A DNA stretch of 64,000 nucleotides from Methylophaga sp. (lineage in GTDB: Bacteria > Pseudomonadota > Gammaproteobacteria > Nitrosococcales > Methylophagaceae), in contig PAJP01000025.1 in the NCBI GenBank assembly GCA_002706095.1, positions 1 to 64,000 on the forward strand. The letters are read 5' to 3'. The notes under the pieces are model-generated. The model made no database searches, was not told the origin of the DNA, and was given only the letters and a program-made list of their open reading frames with translations. Position 1 is the stretch's first letter; the number at the start of each line of letters is the position of its first letter. The translations under genes were made by a program, and so were the position numbers. Below are positions 48,483 through 61,370 of the stretch, one piece after another.

Positions 48483-49382
48483 CTAATGTCCTCTGATACG
48501 TGGTCTTCTCTTTGGAGCAGCCTCTTCCGCATCACGCTTTTGTTCAGCTTTATTTGTACTAAACTCTTTTCTCGGGCGCGTTTTTTTAGCTCGTTCTTGC
48601 TTTGCCGCCGGCTGTTTACGTCCAGAGGTGGCTTTGCTAACAGGCTTCATCCCTGCTTGCTCATAGAGATAATCTAAATCTGAGCCTTCAAGCTTAGTCC
48701 AGTGCCCCATACGCAGGTTATTAGGAATAATGATAGGTCCATAACGCACCCGCATCAGACGACTGACTTGTACCCCTTGGCTTTCCCATAAACGACGCAC
48801 TTCACGGTTACGACCTTCCTGAATAACCACGTGATACCACTTATTGGCACCTTCGCCACCAGACTCCTGAATATCAGCAAACTTAGCTTCACCGTCCTCA
48901 AGCATAACGCCGTCACGCAGCGCCTGCATCATGTCTGATGTGACTTCACCCAAGACACGTACCGCATACTCACGATCCATTTCATGGGAAGGATGCATCA
49001 AACGATTCGCCAGCTCACCATCAGTGGTCAGAATAATTAGGCCGCTGGTATTTAAATCGAGTCGCCCAACACTCACCCAACGACCCTGCTCCGGAATAGG
49101 CAGCGACTGAAAGATCGTACGGCGACCTTCAGGGTCCTTACGCGTGCATACTTCACCAACAGGCTTGTTATAAAGAATGACCTGCTTAGCAGGCTCTTGC
49201 CACAAGCGTTTCGGCGAAAGCGGTTTATTATCGAGTTTTAAACGATCACCTTCACTAATCTGATCACCTAAACTTGCAAGCTCACCATTTCGAGTGACGC
49301 GCCCTTCCTTAATCCAGGTTTCAACCTGTCGACGAGAGCCATAACCCGCTCTTGCTAATACTTTTTGAATACGTTCAGCCAT
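48483..49382 (-). CDS. rluB: 23S rRNA pseudouridine synthase RluB
   Basis: RluB modifies U2605 of 23S rRNA in E. coli. The S4 RNA-binding domain is at residues 1-60 (RIQKVLARAGYGSRRQVETW). The catalytic Asp is in VGRLDLNTSGLIILTTDG. The C-terminal 55 residues are a Lys/Arg/Glu-rich tail. Length is 299 aa. It follows trpS by 20 bases; the scpA and scpB genes often found between them are absent. Confidence 0.92.
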   Translation of the reverse strand: MAERIQKVLARAGYGSRRQVETWIKEGRVTRNGELASLGDQISEGDRLKLDNKPLSPKRLWQEPAKQVILYNKPVGEVCTRKDPEGRRTIFQSLPIPEQGRWVSVGRLDLNTSGLIILTTDGELANRLMHPSHEMDREYAVRVLGEVTSDMMQALRDGVMLEDGEAKFADIQESGGEGANKWYHVVIQEGRNREVRRLWESQGVQVSRLMRVRYGPIIIPNNLRMGHWTKLEGSDLDYLYEQAGMKPVSKATSGRKQPAAKQERAKKTRPRKEFSTNKAEQKRDAEEAAPKRRPRIRGH

Positions 49383-49402
49383 AAAACCGCGTCAGCAACC
49401 TT

Positions 49403-50620
49403 TTATTTATAATTTAAACCCATTGATGAACGGACTTCCGCCAAGGTTTCCTGCGCCACTTCACGGGCAGCAGCATTACCATCATCAATAATACGGCGGA
49501 CATCCTCTGGGTGTTGACTTAAATCCAACGCCCGTTCACGGATGGGTCTCAGTTCGGCACTCACAGCATCAATCAGTGGACCTTTACAGTCCAGACACCC
49601 GATACTTGCACTGCGACAACCTTCTTGTACCCATTGTTTTTGATCTTCTGAAGCGTAAACCTCATGCAGCTGCCATACAGGACAGCGCTCAGGTTCACCG
49701 GGATCAGTTCGACGGACACGATTGGTATCCGTTGGCATACGTTTAATTTTCTCGGCAAGACTATCATCAGGCTCGCGCAGCGAAATCGTATTACCATAGG
49801 ACTTGGACATTTTCTGTCCATCCAATCCCGGCATTTTGGATGCCGGTGTTAATAATGCTTTTGGTTCTGGCAAGATCACTTTACCTGCCCCTTCCAGATA
49901 GCCAAACAAACGTTCCATATCACCCAGAGCTAGGTTTTGCTGATTTTTAAGCAACTCTCTAGCCGTAGCAAGTGCGTCCGCGTCACCCTGTTCTTGATAA
50001 GACTTACGCAAGTTATTGTACAACTTTGCGTTTTTCTTACCCATTTTTTTGATCGCAGCTTCTGCTTTTTCTTCAAAATCTTTTTCACGACCATAAAGAT
50101 GATTAAAACGACGAGCGACTTCACGTGTTAACTCAACATGGGCTACCTGATCTTCACCGACAGGTACTTGTCCTGCACGATAAATGAGAATGTCAGCACT
50201 TTGTAATAAGGGATAGCCTAAGAAACCATATGTTGATAGATCTTTTTCTTTCAACTTTTCTTGTTGATCCTTATAGGTCGGAACACGTTCCAACCATGAC
50301 AGTGGCGTCATCATCGACAATAACAAGTGTAATTCCGCATGCTCGGGGACTTTTGACTGTAAAAAAAGCGATGCTGTTGATGGCTCAATGCCAGCGGCTA
50401 ACCAGTCGATCACCATTTCCCAGACACTATTTTCGATAATGCTGCTGTCTTCATAATGTGTTGTCAGCGCATGCCAGTCTGCAACAAAGAAAAAGCAGTC
50501 AAATTCGTGCTGTAATTTAATCCAGTTTTTCAGAACGCCATGATAGTGCCCTAAATGCAGTTGTCCTGTGGGACGCATGCCTGAAACAATGCGACGGGAC
50601 TGTATTGCAACCGTATCCAA
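49403..50620 (-). CDS. trpS: Tryptophan-tRNA ligase, long form with cysteine cluster
   Basis: This class I synthetase is 405 aa, longer than the E. coli type (334). The HIGH-type motif is GQLHLGHYHGV and the KMSKS motif is DGQKMSKSYGN. Near residues 314-345 it has four cysteines spaced C-x21-C-x6-C-x2-C (CPVW...GC...GCLDC). This is one residue off the C-x22-C-x6-C-x2-C pattern known to hold a [4Fe-4S] cluster in Thermotoga TrpRS. It starts 31 bases after the M50 protease gene. Confidence 0.95.
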   Translation of the reverse strand: MDTVAIQSRRIVSGMRPTGQLHLGHYHGVLKNWIKLQHEFDCFFFVADWHALTTHYEDSSIIENSVWEMVIDWLAAGIEPSTASLFLQSKVPEHAELHLLLSMMTPLSWLERVPTYKDQQEKLKEKDLSTYGFLGYPLLQSADILIYRAGQVPVGEDQVAHVELTREVARRFNHLYGREKDFEEKAEAAIKKMGKKNAKLYNNLRKSYQEQGDADALATARELLKNQQNLALGDMERLFGYLEGAGKVILPEPKALLTPASKMPGLDGQKMSKSYGNTISLREPDDSLAEKIKRMPTDTNRVRRTDPGEPERCPVWQLHEVYASEDQKQWVQEGCRSASIGCLDCKGPLIDAVSAELRPIRERALDLSQHPEDVRRIIDDGNAAAREVAQETLAEVRSSMGLNYK

Positions 50621-50651
50621 AATGTTCTCCTGATAAGCCTTAATTAGCTAA

Positions 50652-52896
<2,245 letters not shown>

Positions 52897-52900
<4 letters not shown>

Positions 52901-53280
52901 AACTGTCTCCCCAAGCTCAATCCTACCCATGTCGCCATCAGGCAGAGTAAAACGCTTAGAAGTATATTCAGCATCGCCTTGGTCACATCACCGGCTTCAA
53001 GCAGAGCCATGGTTTCCATTGAAAATGTCGAAAACGTTGTAAAAGCACCAAGTAACCCAATTAAAATGGCAGAACGCCATTCCGTCATGCCTAACTCTCT
53101 CTCGATAAAGATAATGAAGAGAAACCCCATCAGTAGAGAACCGAGCACATTAACAGCCAACGTGCCATATGGAAAGTCCCGGCCTAAAATACGATAGACA
53201 CCATTGGAAACAACAAACCTCAGTACGGCACCCACTGCACCACCTGCGGCAATAGCAATTATTTGATGCACGAACGACAT
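52897..53280 (-). CDS. crcB: Fluoride channel CrcB/Fluc
   Basis: CrcB is a small dual-topology inner-membrane fluoride exporter. The 127-residue product has four membrane segments. Conserved GGAVGAVLRFVVS lies at the start, and GAFTTFSTFSMET (the channel-lining Phe and Thr region) near residues 75-87. It is the first gene of the minus-strand unit leading to serS. I looked for a fluoride riboswitch upstream and saw none. Confidence 0.95.
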
Positions 53281-53416
53281 TCCCTACCCAAAAACAGGTA
53301 GTTTACCGTATTCTGGCCTAAGGCTCGCAACTGATTGTTTAATGAGGAAAATAGCATTCAATCATATGCCAGTCATAGCGAATGCAAATCACTGACAAAC
53401 AAACTGTTATCAAGCA

Positions 53417-54460
53417 TTAGCCGTATCTCTCAACCATTTTGCCTAAGGAAACAGGCACAATTTTGCCAGCATGACCTGCGCTGCCAAACGCCTGATAGCG
53501 CGCTTCACAAATTGTTTGCATAGCTTGAGTAGCTGCTTTAAAGAATTTTCTTGGATCAAATTCAGCTTTATTGTGTTCATCAGTGAGAAACTGACGAATG
53601 GATCCCGTTGATGCCATACGCAAATCGGTGTCAATATTCACCTTACGCACGCCGTATTGAATACCTTCAACAATTTCTTCCACTGGTACACCATAAGTTT
53701 GGCCAATATCACCACCGTGTGTATTAATGATTTTGAGCCAATCTTGCGGCACAGAGCTTGAACCATGCATCACAAAATGCGTATCAGGTAGTTTTTGTTG
53801 CAATGTTTTTAAGTGGCTAATGGCCAGTACATCGCCTGTCGGTGGTTGTGTAAATTTATAAGCACCATGACTGGTGCCAATAGCCACAGCTAAAGCATCT
53901 ACCTGAGTGATTTTGACGAATTCCACTGCCTCTTCAGGATCCGTCAGTAATTGACTGTGGTCTAAGGCTGAATCAGCACCATGACCATCTTCTTCGCCCA
54001 TCATGCCTGTTTCCAGCGAGCCCAGACAGCCCAATTCACCCTCAACAGACACACCACAAGCGTGGGCAATATCGGCCACCGTTTTTGTCACCTGACTGTT
54101 GTATTCAAAGTCTGAAGGCGTTTTCATATCCTCACGTAAAGAGCCATCCATCATCACAGAGGTAAAACCTGACTGAATCGAGCGAATACAAATATCCGGG
54201 CTGGCACCATGATCCTGATGCAGAACGATAGGAATATGAGGATAGGCTTCGACTGCTGCGAGTACCAAGTGACGTAAAAATGGCTCACCGGCGTATTTTC
54301 TGGCGCCAGCACTGGCTTGCATGATCACCGGACTGTCTACCTTGTCAGCCGCTTGCATGATGGCATGTACTTGCTCCATATTACTGACATTAAATGCGGG
54401 AACAGCAAAATCATGTTCAGCTGCATAGTCTAATAATTGTCGCAACGTAATCAGGGCCAT
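53417..54460 (-). CDS. fba: Fructose-bisphosphate aldolase, class II
   Basis: This zinc aldolase interconverts fructose 1,6-bisphosphate and two trioses. At 347 aa it is of the CbbA-type class II subfamily. The zinc ligands lie in [11 protein letters not shown] and [11 protein letters not shown]. In a ribulose-monophosphate methylotroph it splits hexose phosphates made from formaldehyde. It is the last gene of tkt-gap-pgk-pyk-fba, 38 bases after pyk. Confidence 0.96.
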   Translation of the reverse strand: MALITLRQLLDYAAEHDFAVPAFNVSNMEQVHAIMQAADKVDSPVIMQASAGARKYAGEPFLRHLVLAAVEAYPHIPIVLHQDHGASPDICIRSIQSGFTSVMMDGSLREDMKTPSDFEYNSQVTKTVADIAHACGVSVEGELGCLGSLETGMMGEEDGHGADSALDHSQLLTDPEEAVEFVKITQVDALAVAIGTSHGAYKFTQPPTGDVLAISHLKTLQQKLPDTHFVMHGSSSVPQDWLKIINTHGGDIGQTYGVPVEEIVEGIQYGVRKVNIDTDLRMASTGSIRQFLTDEHNKAEFDPRKFFKAATQAMQTICEARYQAFGSAGHAGKIVPVSLGKMVERYG

Positions 54461-54498
54461 AAAGCCTCCTGTAAAGAAAAGTTTATTTTGAGGTGAGC

Positions 54499-55953
54499 TT
54501 AGTCTATCTGTCTGGGTTCAGCCATATCTCCCACCCTGACAATTTTCATGGCATTGGTGCTGCCCTGAATTTCAAGATCACCTTTGGTTATGATGACAAT
54601 ATCCCCCTCAGCAACGACACCCCGGCGCACAAGTTCATCAATCATCTCTTTATTCATCCGTGCATGGTCGTGATGTTCTACATCAAATTCCAACGGATAT
54701 ACACCTCGATATAAGGTGACTTTTCGTGCCGTTTTTTCGTGAGGCGTCAGGGCAAAGATGGGGATGCCTGAACTAATTCTGGACATCCATAATGTGGTCG
54801 CTCCTGAGTCTGTCAACGCTGCGATCGCTTTGACATCAAGATGATTTGCAGTATACATCGCAGCCATCGCGATGGCTTCATCCATGCGTTCAAAATGTGA
54901 GTCTATCCGGTGTCGTGATACCCGTATCTCACGCTCCAGCTCAGCTTGAAGACAGACACGGTCAACCGCTGCTATGGTTTTGATCGGGTTTTTGCCTACA
55001 GCGGTTTCTCCGGATAGCATCACGGCATCCGTGCCATCCAGTACGGCATTAGCCACATCAAAGACTTCTGCCCTGGTCGGAATCGGATTGGTGATCATGG
55101 ATTCCATCATTTGTGTGGCAGTGATGGTCAGGCAGTTTTTCTTACGAGCCAGACCGATGATACGTTTCTGAATAGGCGGTAATGCGGCATCGCCCATCTC
55201 CACCCCCAGATCACCGCGCGCCACCATAATCGCATCCGTCGCCGCAATAATTTCGTCAATCGCCTCAACGGCTTCGGCACGTTCGATTTTTGCCACGATG
55301 GCACCATAGCCGCCTGCATCACGTAACAATTGTCTGGCCTGATGAATATCATCAGCTGAGCGAGGGAAAGACACGGCAAGGTAATCCGCCTGCATACTGG
55401 CAGCAGTCTTTATGTCTTGTTTATCTTTATCTGTTAAGGCTTTTGCAGAAAGGCCGCCACCAAGACGATTGATACCCTTGTTATTGGAGAGAACGCCACC
55501 AAAACTCACTGTTGTATGAATTTTATGTGCATCGACCGTATCCACTCGTAACACGATTCTACCGTCATCTAACAGCAAGGTATCTTTCGCTTTGACGTCT
55601 CGTGGTAGCGCTTTGTAGTCGATACCGACTTGTTGTTCGTTTCCATCCTCTTTGCCAAGCTGGGCATCCAGAATGAAAGGTGCTCCCTCCTCCAGTACTA
55701 CCGAACCTTGCTTGAATCGAGAAATACGAATTTTAGGCCCCTGCAGATCAGCCAGAATACCGACTTGTTTATTCTGCAAACGGGCACGTTCTCTGACAAG
55801 CTCAGCAAGTGCAAGATGTGTGTCAGACTCACCATGAGAAAAGTTGAGCCTGACCACATTCATTCCGGCTGCGATCATCGCATCCAGTACTTGAGGGCTT
55901 TGTGTGGCCGGCCCTAAAGTCGCAACAATTTTTGTTCGTCTTATGGCCGTCAC
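54499..55953 (-). CDS. pyk: Pyruvate kinase
   Basis: This is a 484-residue type that makes pyruvate and ATP from phosphoenolpyruvate. It opens [17 protein letters not shown] and has [12 protein letters not shown], the conserved Lys region, and [20 protein letters not shown]. It starts 11 bases after pgk and so is cotranscribed. Confidence 0.97.
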   Translation of the reverse strand: MTAIRRTKIVATLGPATQSPQVLDAMIAAGMNVVRLNFSHGESDTHLALAELVRERARLQNKQVGILADLQGPKIRISRFKQGSVVLEEGAPFILDAQLGKEDGNEQQVGIDYKALPRDVKAKDTLLLDDGRIVLRVDTVDAHKIHTTVSFGGVLSNNKGINRLGGGLSAKALTDKDKQDIKTAASMQADYLAVSFPRSADDIHQARQLLRDAGGYGAIVAKIERAEAVEAIDEIIAATDAIMVARGDLGVEMGDAALPPIQKRIIGLARKKNCLTITATQMMESMITNPIPTRAEVFDVANAVLDGTDAVMLSGETAVGKNPIKTIAAVDRVCLQAELEREIRVSRHRIDSHFERMDEAIAMAAMYTANHLDVKAIAALTDSGATTLWMSRISSGIPIFALTPHEKTARKVTLYRGVYPLEFDVEHHDHARMNKEMIDELVRRGVVAEGDIVIITKGDLEIQGSTNAMKIVRVGDMAEPRQID

Positions 55954-55964
55954 ATGAAACTCCT

Positions 55965-57152
55965 TTATGATTGTGCGGCGCGCTGCTCCAGAATATCAAC
56001 AGCAGGTAACTTCTTGCCTTCAAGAAACTCTAGAAATGCACCGCCACCGGTTGAAATATAAGAAATATCGTCACAAATTTTATATTTAGACACTGCCGCT
56101 AATGTATCACCACCACCAGCAATAGAAAATGCATCAGACTCAGCGATGGCCATCGCGACTTCTTTTGTACCTTCACCAAACTGATTAAATTCAAATACAC
56201 CCACAGGACCGTTCCAAACAATGGTACCGGCATTTTTTAAAATTTCTGTTAAAGCAGCGGCAGATTTTGGACCAATATCAAAAATCATGTCATCAGCCAC
56301 AATATCAGCCACTTTTTTGGTTTCCGCTTCTGCATTCTCAGCAAAGTGCTTTCCACATACGACATCAACAGGGACCGGAATATCCCCGCCTCGATTTTGG
56401 GCTTCTGCGCGTAATTTTTTACAGGTATCAATCAAATCTTCTTCATAAAGTGAATTACCCACTTGATAACCTTCGGCAGCAATAAAGGTGTTGGCGATCC
56501 CGCCGCCGACGATAAGCTGATCCACTTTTTTTGATAATGATTCTAGAACGGTTAATTTTGTTGATACTTTTGAGCCACCCACAATGGCGACAAGTGGTCT
56601 TGCTGGATTATCTAATGCCTTAGCCAGTGCCTCCAATTCTGTTGCCAGTAGTGGACCAGCACAAGCAATGGGCGCATACTTCGCCACACCATGAGTCGAA
56701 GCCTGAGCACGATGGGCGGTGCCAAACGCGTCCATCACAAACACATCACATAACTTCGCCATGCGACGAGATAAAGCTTCATCATTCGCCTTTTCACCCT
56801 TATTAAATCGCACATTTTCGCAAAGTACGACTTCACCCGCTTCAACAGGAATGAACTCGGGTTCCAACCAGTTTTGTTCAAGTCGCACCGGGCGATCTAA
56901 TAAAGCAGATAAATAATTGGCTACCGGCGCCAATGAGTATTGATGTTCGTATTCACCTTCAGTGGGTCTGCCAAGGTGTGACATGATCATGACTTTTGCA
57001 CCTGCTTTTAATGCCATTTCGATAGTAGGCAATGAAGCATGAATTCGGGTGCCATCAGCAACCACACCTTTTTTCAGTGGCACATTGAGATCCTGGCGAA
57101 TCAGTACACGCTTACCCGCCAAATCCAGATCAGCCATCTTGATTACAGACAT
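55965..57152 (-). CDS. pgk: Phosphoglycerate kinase
   Basis: It moves the phosphate from 1,3-bisphosphoglycerate to ADP. The 395-residue protein has [16 protein letters not shown] at the N-terminus, [11 protein letters not shown], and [11 protein letters not shown] in the middle. The nucleotide region [18 protein letters not shown] is near the C-terminus. It lies 131 bases after gap, with a terminator between. Confidence 0.98.
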   Translation of the reverse strand: MSVIKMADLDLAGKRVLIRQDLNVPLKKGVVADGTRIHASLPTIEMALKAGAKVMIMSHLGRPTEGEYEHQYSLAPVANYLSALLDRPVRLEQNWLEPEFIPVEAGEVVLCENVRFNKGEKANDEALSRRMAKLCDVFVMDAFGTAHRAQASTHGVAKYAPIACAGPLLATELEALAKALDNPARPLVAIVGGSKVSTKLTVLESLSKKVDQLIVGGGIANTFIAAEGYQVGNSLYEEDLIDTCKKLRAEAQNRGGDIPVPVDVVCGKHFAENAEAETKKVADIVADDMIFDIGPKSAAALTEILKNAGTIVWNGPVGVFEFNQFGEGTKEVAMAIAESDAFSIAGGGDTLAAVSKYKICDDISYISTGGGAFLEFLEGKKLPAVDILEQRAAQS

Positions 57153-57226
57153 GATGATTTTCCTCGTGAATAATTAAAATTGTGACTTTCATCACAAAGT
57201 ATAACGTTCTAGAACAGTTTGACCAT

Positions 57227-57260
57227 AAAAAAAGGCTTTCTGGATTCAGAAAGCCTTCGT
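57227..57260 (-). terminator. Terminator after gap
   Basis: AGGCTTTCTG and CAGAAAGCCT pair around GATT, and the minus strand continues with seven T. It divides gap from pgk, so pgk-pyk-fba probably has its own promoter within the 131-base gap or depends on read-through. Confidence 0.9.
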
Positions 57261-57283
57261 TTTTTTATTGGAAAAAGAATGAA

Positions 57284-58312
<1,029 letters not shown>

Positions 58313-58365
58313 CTAAGAACTGAAATCTCAGTTTGAAATTTCACTTATTAGACTTTCGAGCTTTA

Positions 58366-58401
58366 GAGAGAGAAAAACCAGTGAGCAGATGCCCACTGGT
58401 T
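58366..58401 (-). terminator. Terminator after tkt
   Basis: On the minus strand AACCAGTG pairs with CACTGGTT around ten bases and is followed by TTTTTCTCTC. The T run is interrupted, so strength is moderate. It separates tkt from gap. Confidence 0.7.
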
Positions 58402-58435
58402 CAATCTCTTTACTTCATTTCTAAACCAGTAATAA

Positions 58436-60424
58436 TTACAGTACTGATTTAACTGTCTTAACGACATTTTCAACGGTGAAGCCGAAGTGTTTCATCAACA
58501 CACCACCTGGCGCAGATTCACCAAATGTGTCGATACCAACAACACCACCTTCCAGGCCAACATACTTGCGCCAGAAGTCAGTCACACCCGCTTCAACAGA
58601 TACACGTTTAACACCTGGTGTTAATACGCTGTCTTTGTAAGCTTGGTCTTGACGATCAAACACGTTAGTAGAAGGCATAGAAACAACGCGTGCTTTCACA
58701 CCGTCAGCTTTCAGTTCTTCTTGTGCTTTAACCGCTAAGTCAACTTCAGAACCTGTCGCGATAATGATGACATCCGCTGCGCCGCCTTCTGCTTCAGACA
58801 GAACATAAGCACCTTTACGGATACCTTCAAAGTCAGCTGTGTCGTGTTTACGACCAGGAATACCTTGACGGCTTAATACTAAGCTTGAAGGACCATCTTT
58901 ACGTTCAACCGCAGCAACCCAAGCAACAGCCACTTCAGTTTCATCAGAAGGACGCCATACATCCATGTTAGGAATGTAACGCAGACCCGCTGTGTTTTCG
59001 ATTGGTTGGTGAGTAGGACCGTCTTCACCCTGACCAATAGAGTCATGAGTTAAGATAGCGATTGTGCGTTGTTTCATCAATGCCGCCATACGCAGTGCAG
59101 ACTTAGCATAGTCAGAGAACATGTGGAACGTACCACCGTAAGGCAGTAAACCACCGTGCAGTGCCATACCATTCATGATGGCATACATACCAAACTCACG
59201 AACACCGTATGAAATGCAGTTACCTGACTCTTTACCAGAAACATGTTTGAAGCTTGAACAGCTTGTCAGATTAGAACCTGTTAAGTCAGCAGAACCACCG
59301 ATAAATTCTGGTAATTCAGGTGCTAAAGCAGTGATAACGTTTTGTGATGCTTTACGTGAAGCAACGCTTTCTGCTTTATCGTTGAAATCAGCGATCATTT
59401 TATCTGTGAATTGTTTCCAGTCAGCGGGTAATTCACCTGCCATGCGGCGTTTAAATTCAGCAGCTAATTCTGGGTATTCAGCAGCATAAGCGTCGAATTT
59501 TTTGTTCCATTCAGCTTCCGCAGCATCACCTTTCGCTTTCGCATCCCAACCCGCATAAACGTCTTCAGGAATAACAAAAGGTTCGTAGTCCCAACCTAAC
59601 TCTTTACGAGTTAATGCAACTTCTTCTTCACCTAATGCCGCACCATGGCAATCATGGCTAGCTGATTTGTTTGGTGAACCGAAACCGATGATGGTTTTAC
59701 AGCAGATCAGTGAAGGTTTGTCAGTGACTTTTTTCGCTGCTTCAATAGCTGCATTGATTGCATCAGAGTCGTGACCATCTACTGATTGAACGTGCCAGCC
59801 GTAAGCTTCGAAACGTTTAACAGTGTCATCTGTGTACCAGCCATCAATGTGACCGTCGATAGAGATGTTGTTGTCATCCCAGAATGCGATCAGATTACCC
59901 AGACCCCATGTACCAGCAAGAGCACATGCTTCATGAGAAACACCTTCCATTAAACAACCATCGCCCATGAAGACATAAGTGTGGTGGTTAACGATGTCAT
60001 GACCTGGCTTGTTGAATTGATCAGCCATCAGTTTTTCAGCCATCGCAAAACCAACACCGTTGGTGATACCTTGACCTAATGGACCTGTTGTTGTTTCAAC
60101 ACCTGGTGCATAACCATACTCTGGGTGACCCGCACATTGTGAATGTAATTGACGGAATGTTTTGAGTGAATCCATTGGCAAGTCATAACCTGACAAATGC
60201 AACAATGAATAAATCAACATTGAACCGTGACCATTAGATAGGATGAAACGGTCACGATCAGCCCAATTTGGGTTATTTGGGTTGTGTTTTAAATGGTCAT
60301 TCCATAACACTTCGGCAATATCTGCCATACCCATAGGCGCACCGGGGTGACCCGAGTTTGCCTTTTGTACTGCATCCATGCTGAGCGCACGGATTGCATT
60401 AGCTAAATGTCTACGTGTAGCCAT
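58436..60424 (-). CDS. tkt: Transketolase
   Basis: This thiamine diphosphate enzyme moves two-carbon units between sugar phosphates and regenerates the pentose acceptor of the ribulose monophosphate cycle. It has 662 aa. It opens [27 protein letters not shown]. The diphosphate-binding site is [33 protein letters not shown]. The cofactor-activating Glu lies in VREFGM. It starts 26 bases after the thioredoxin-like gene. Confidence 0.97.
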   Translation of the reverse strand: MATRRHLANAIRALSMDAVQKANSGHPGAPMGMADIAEVLWNDHLKHNPNNPNWADRDRFILSNGHGSMLIYSLLHLSGYDLPMDSLKTFRQLHSQCAGHPEYGYAPGVETTTGPLGQGITNGVGFAMAEKLMADQFNKPGHDIVNHHTYVFMGDGCLMEGVSHEACALAGTWGLGNLIAFWDDNNISIDGHIDGWYTDDTVKRFEAYGWHVQSVDGHDSDAINAAIEAAKKVTDKPSLICCKTIIGFGSPNKSASHDCHGAALGEEEVALTRKELGWDYEPFVIPEDVYAGWDAKAKGDAAEAEWNKKFDAYAAEYPELAAEFKRRMAGELPADWKQFTDKMIADFNDKAESVASRKASQNVITALAPELPEFIGGSADLTGSNLTSCSSFKHVSGKESGNCISYGVREFGMYAIMNGMALHGGLLPYGGTFHMFSDYAKSALRMAALMKQRTIAILTHDSIGQGEDGPTHQPIENTAGLRYIPNMDVWRPSDETEVAVAWVAAVERKDGPSSLVLSRQGIPGRKHDTADFEGIRKGAYVLSEAEGGAADVIIIATGSEVDLAVKAQEELKADGVKARVVSMPSTNVFDRQDQAYKDSVLTPGVKRVSVEAGVTDFWRKYVGLEGGVVGIDTFGESAPGGVLMKHFGFTVENVVKTVKSVL

Positions 60425-60450
60425 TATCTACATTCTCCTATTAAAAAAAA

Positions 60451-61005
60451 TTAAGCTGCCCGCCATTTGATCGAGCAACCCATACTAGGTATTTGATTTT
60501 CTGGGCCGTGGCCTGTTTCTGCCACTTGTTTCATTGCTTCAAACAAATCTCGTCTGACATCAGATGCTGCGGCTTCTTTTCTACTGGCATCCAAACGACC
60601 GCGATATTGTAGTTGCAAATCACTGTTATAACCAAAAAAATCGGGTGTGCAGACTGCACCATAAGCCTGGGCAACCTGTTGTGTTTCGTCGTACAGATAT
60701 GGAAATGAGAACGCTTGCTGTATCGCAAGCTGTTTCATATTGTCGAACGCGTCTTCAGGGTACTCGTTCACATCATTAGACATAATCGCGACAGAATTGA
60801 TACCTAATGCTTTCAACTCATTCGTATCACGTACCAATCTATCTATTACCGCTTTTACATAAGGACAATGGTTACAAATGAACATAACTAACAATCCATT
60901 TTCACCACGACAGTCTTCTAATGTCCAGATTTTACCGTCTGTTCCTGGCAGAGAAAAATCCACAGCAGGCAAACCAAATTCACAGACTGGTGTCTCTAAA
61001 GCCAT
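60451..61005 (-). CDS. Thioredoxin-family redoxin (AhpC/TSA-like)
   Basis: This 184-residue protein has a redoxin fold and the motif MFICNHCPYVKAV, where the CNHC pair (about 41-44) replaces the usual peroxiredoxin Cys-Thr motif. It also contains YLYDETQQVAQAYGAVCTPDFF. It lacks a signal peptide. It is the gene just upstream of tkt. A thiol-disulfide or peroxide-handling role is inferred from the fold only. Confidence 0.85.
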   Translation of the reverse strand: MALETPVCEFGLPAVDFSLPGTDGKIWTLEDCRGENGLLVMFICNHCPYVKAVIDRLVRDTNELKALGINSVAIMSNDVNEYPEDAFDNMKQLAIQQAFSFPYLYDETQQVAQAYGAVCTPDFFGYNSDLQLQYRGRLDASRKEAAASDVRRDLFEAMKQVAETGHGPENQIPSMGCSIKWRAA

Positions 61006-61370
61006 AAACGCTCACTACAGTTATACTTTATGTCGTTTAAGATGAAAAACGACGCATGAAACTCTTTTGGAGTTCTGCATATTACCAGACAATTTACATA
61101 ATGCGAAATGAAGCTGTCAGCGATTTTTAGCCTTGCCCTTTGCGATGATCTGTAAAAAAAGTAATGACTTAGATGAGGCACCGATGAAATTCCTCTCAGC
61201 CAATCGCAGCAGAAATAGAATAATTTCTGGCACTGCGCGGTTTCTTTGATCGCCTCAAGCTGAACATCGCATATTAAGGTGAACTGTTATCACTTCATGC
61301 CAACATCATGTTTTAATGTATTTATTGAATTACTACCTTTAATCAGGTTCATTTCCTAGCTGAGAATTTC
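61006..61370. other. 365-base divergent gap between the redoxin gene and mrcB
   Basis: The gap holds no supportable gene. It contains a 7-bp perfect inverted repeat, GTCGTTT/AAACGAC (61032-61038 and 61047-61053), and a smaller AACTC/GAGTT repeat near 61060. A TATAAC-like box at 61020-61025 on the minus strand has a poor -35 at 17 bases. It lies too close to the start codon to be trusted. A possible mrcB promoter is not clear. No tRNA or riboswitch was recognised. Confidence 0.5.

Noticed and set aside
53281-53416. Possible fluoride riboswitch before crcB
   Set aside because: The region lacks the conserved GGNGATGG and CTGATGACTCCTA-like core; only AT-rich sequence and short repeats are seen.
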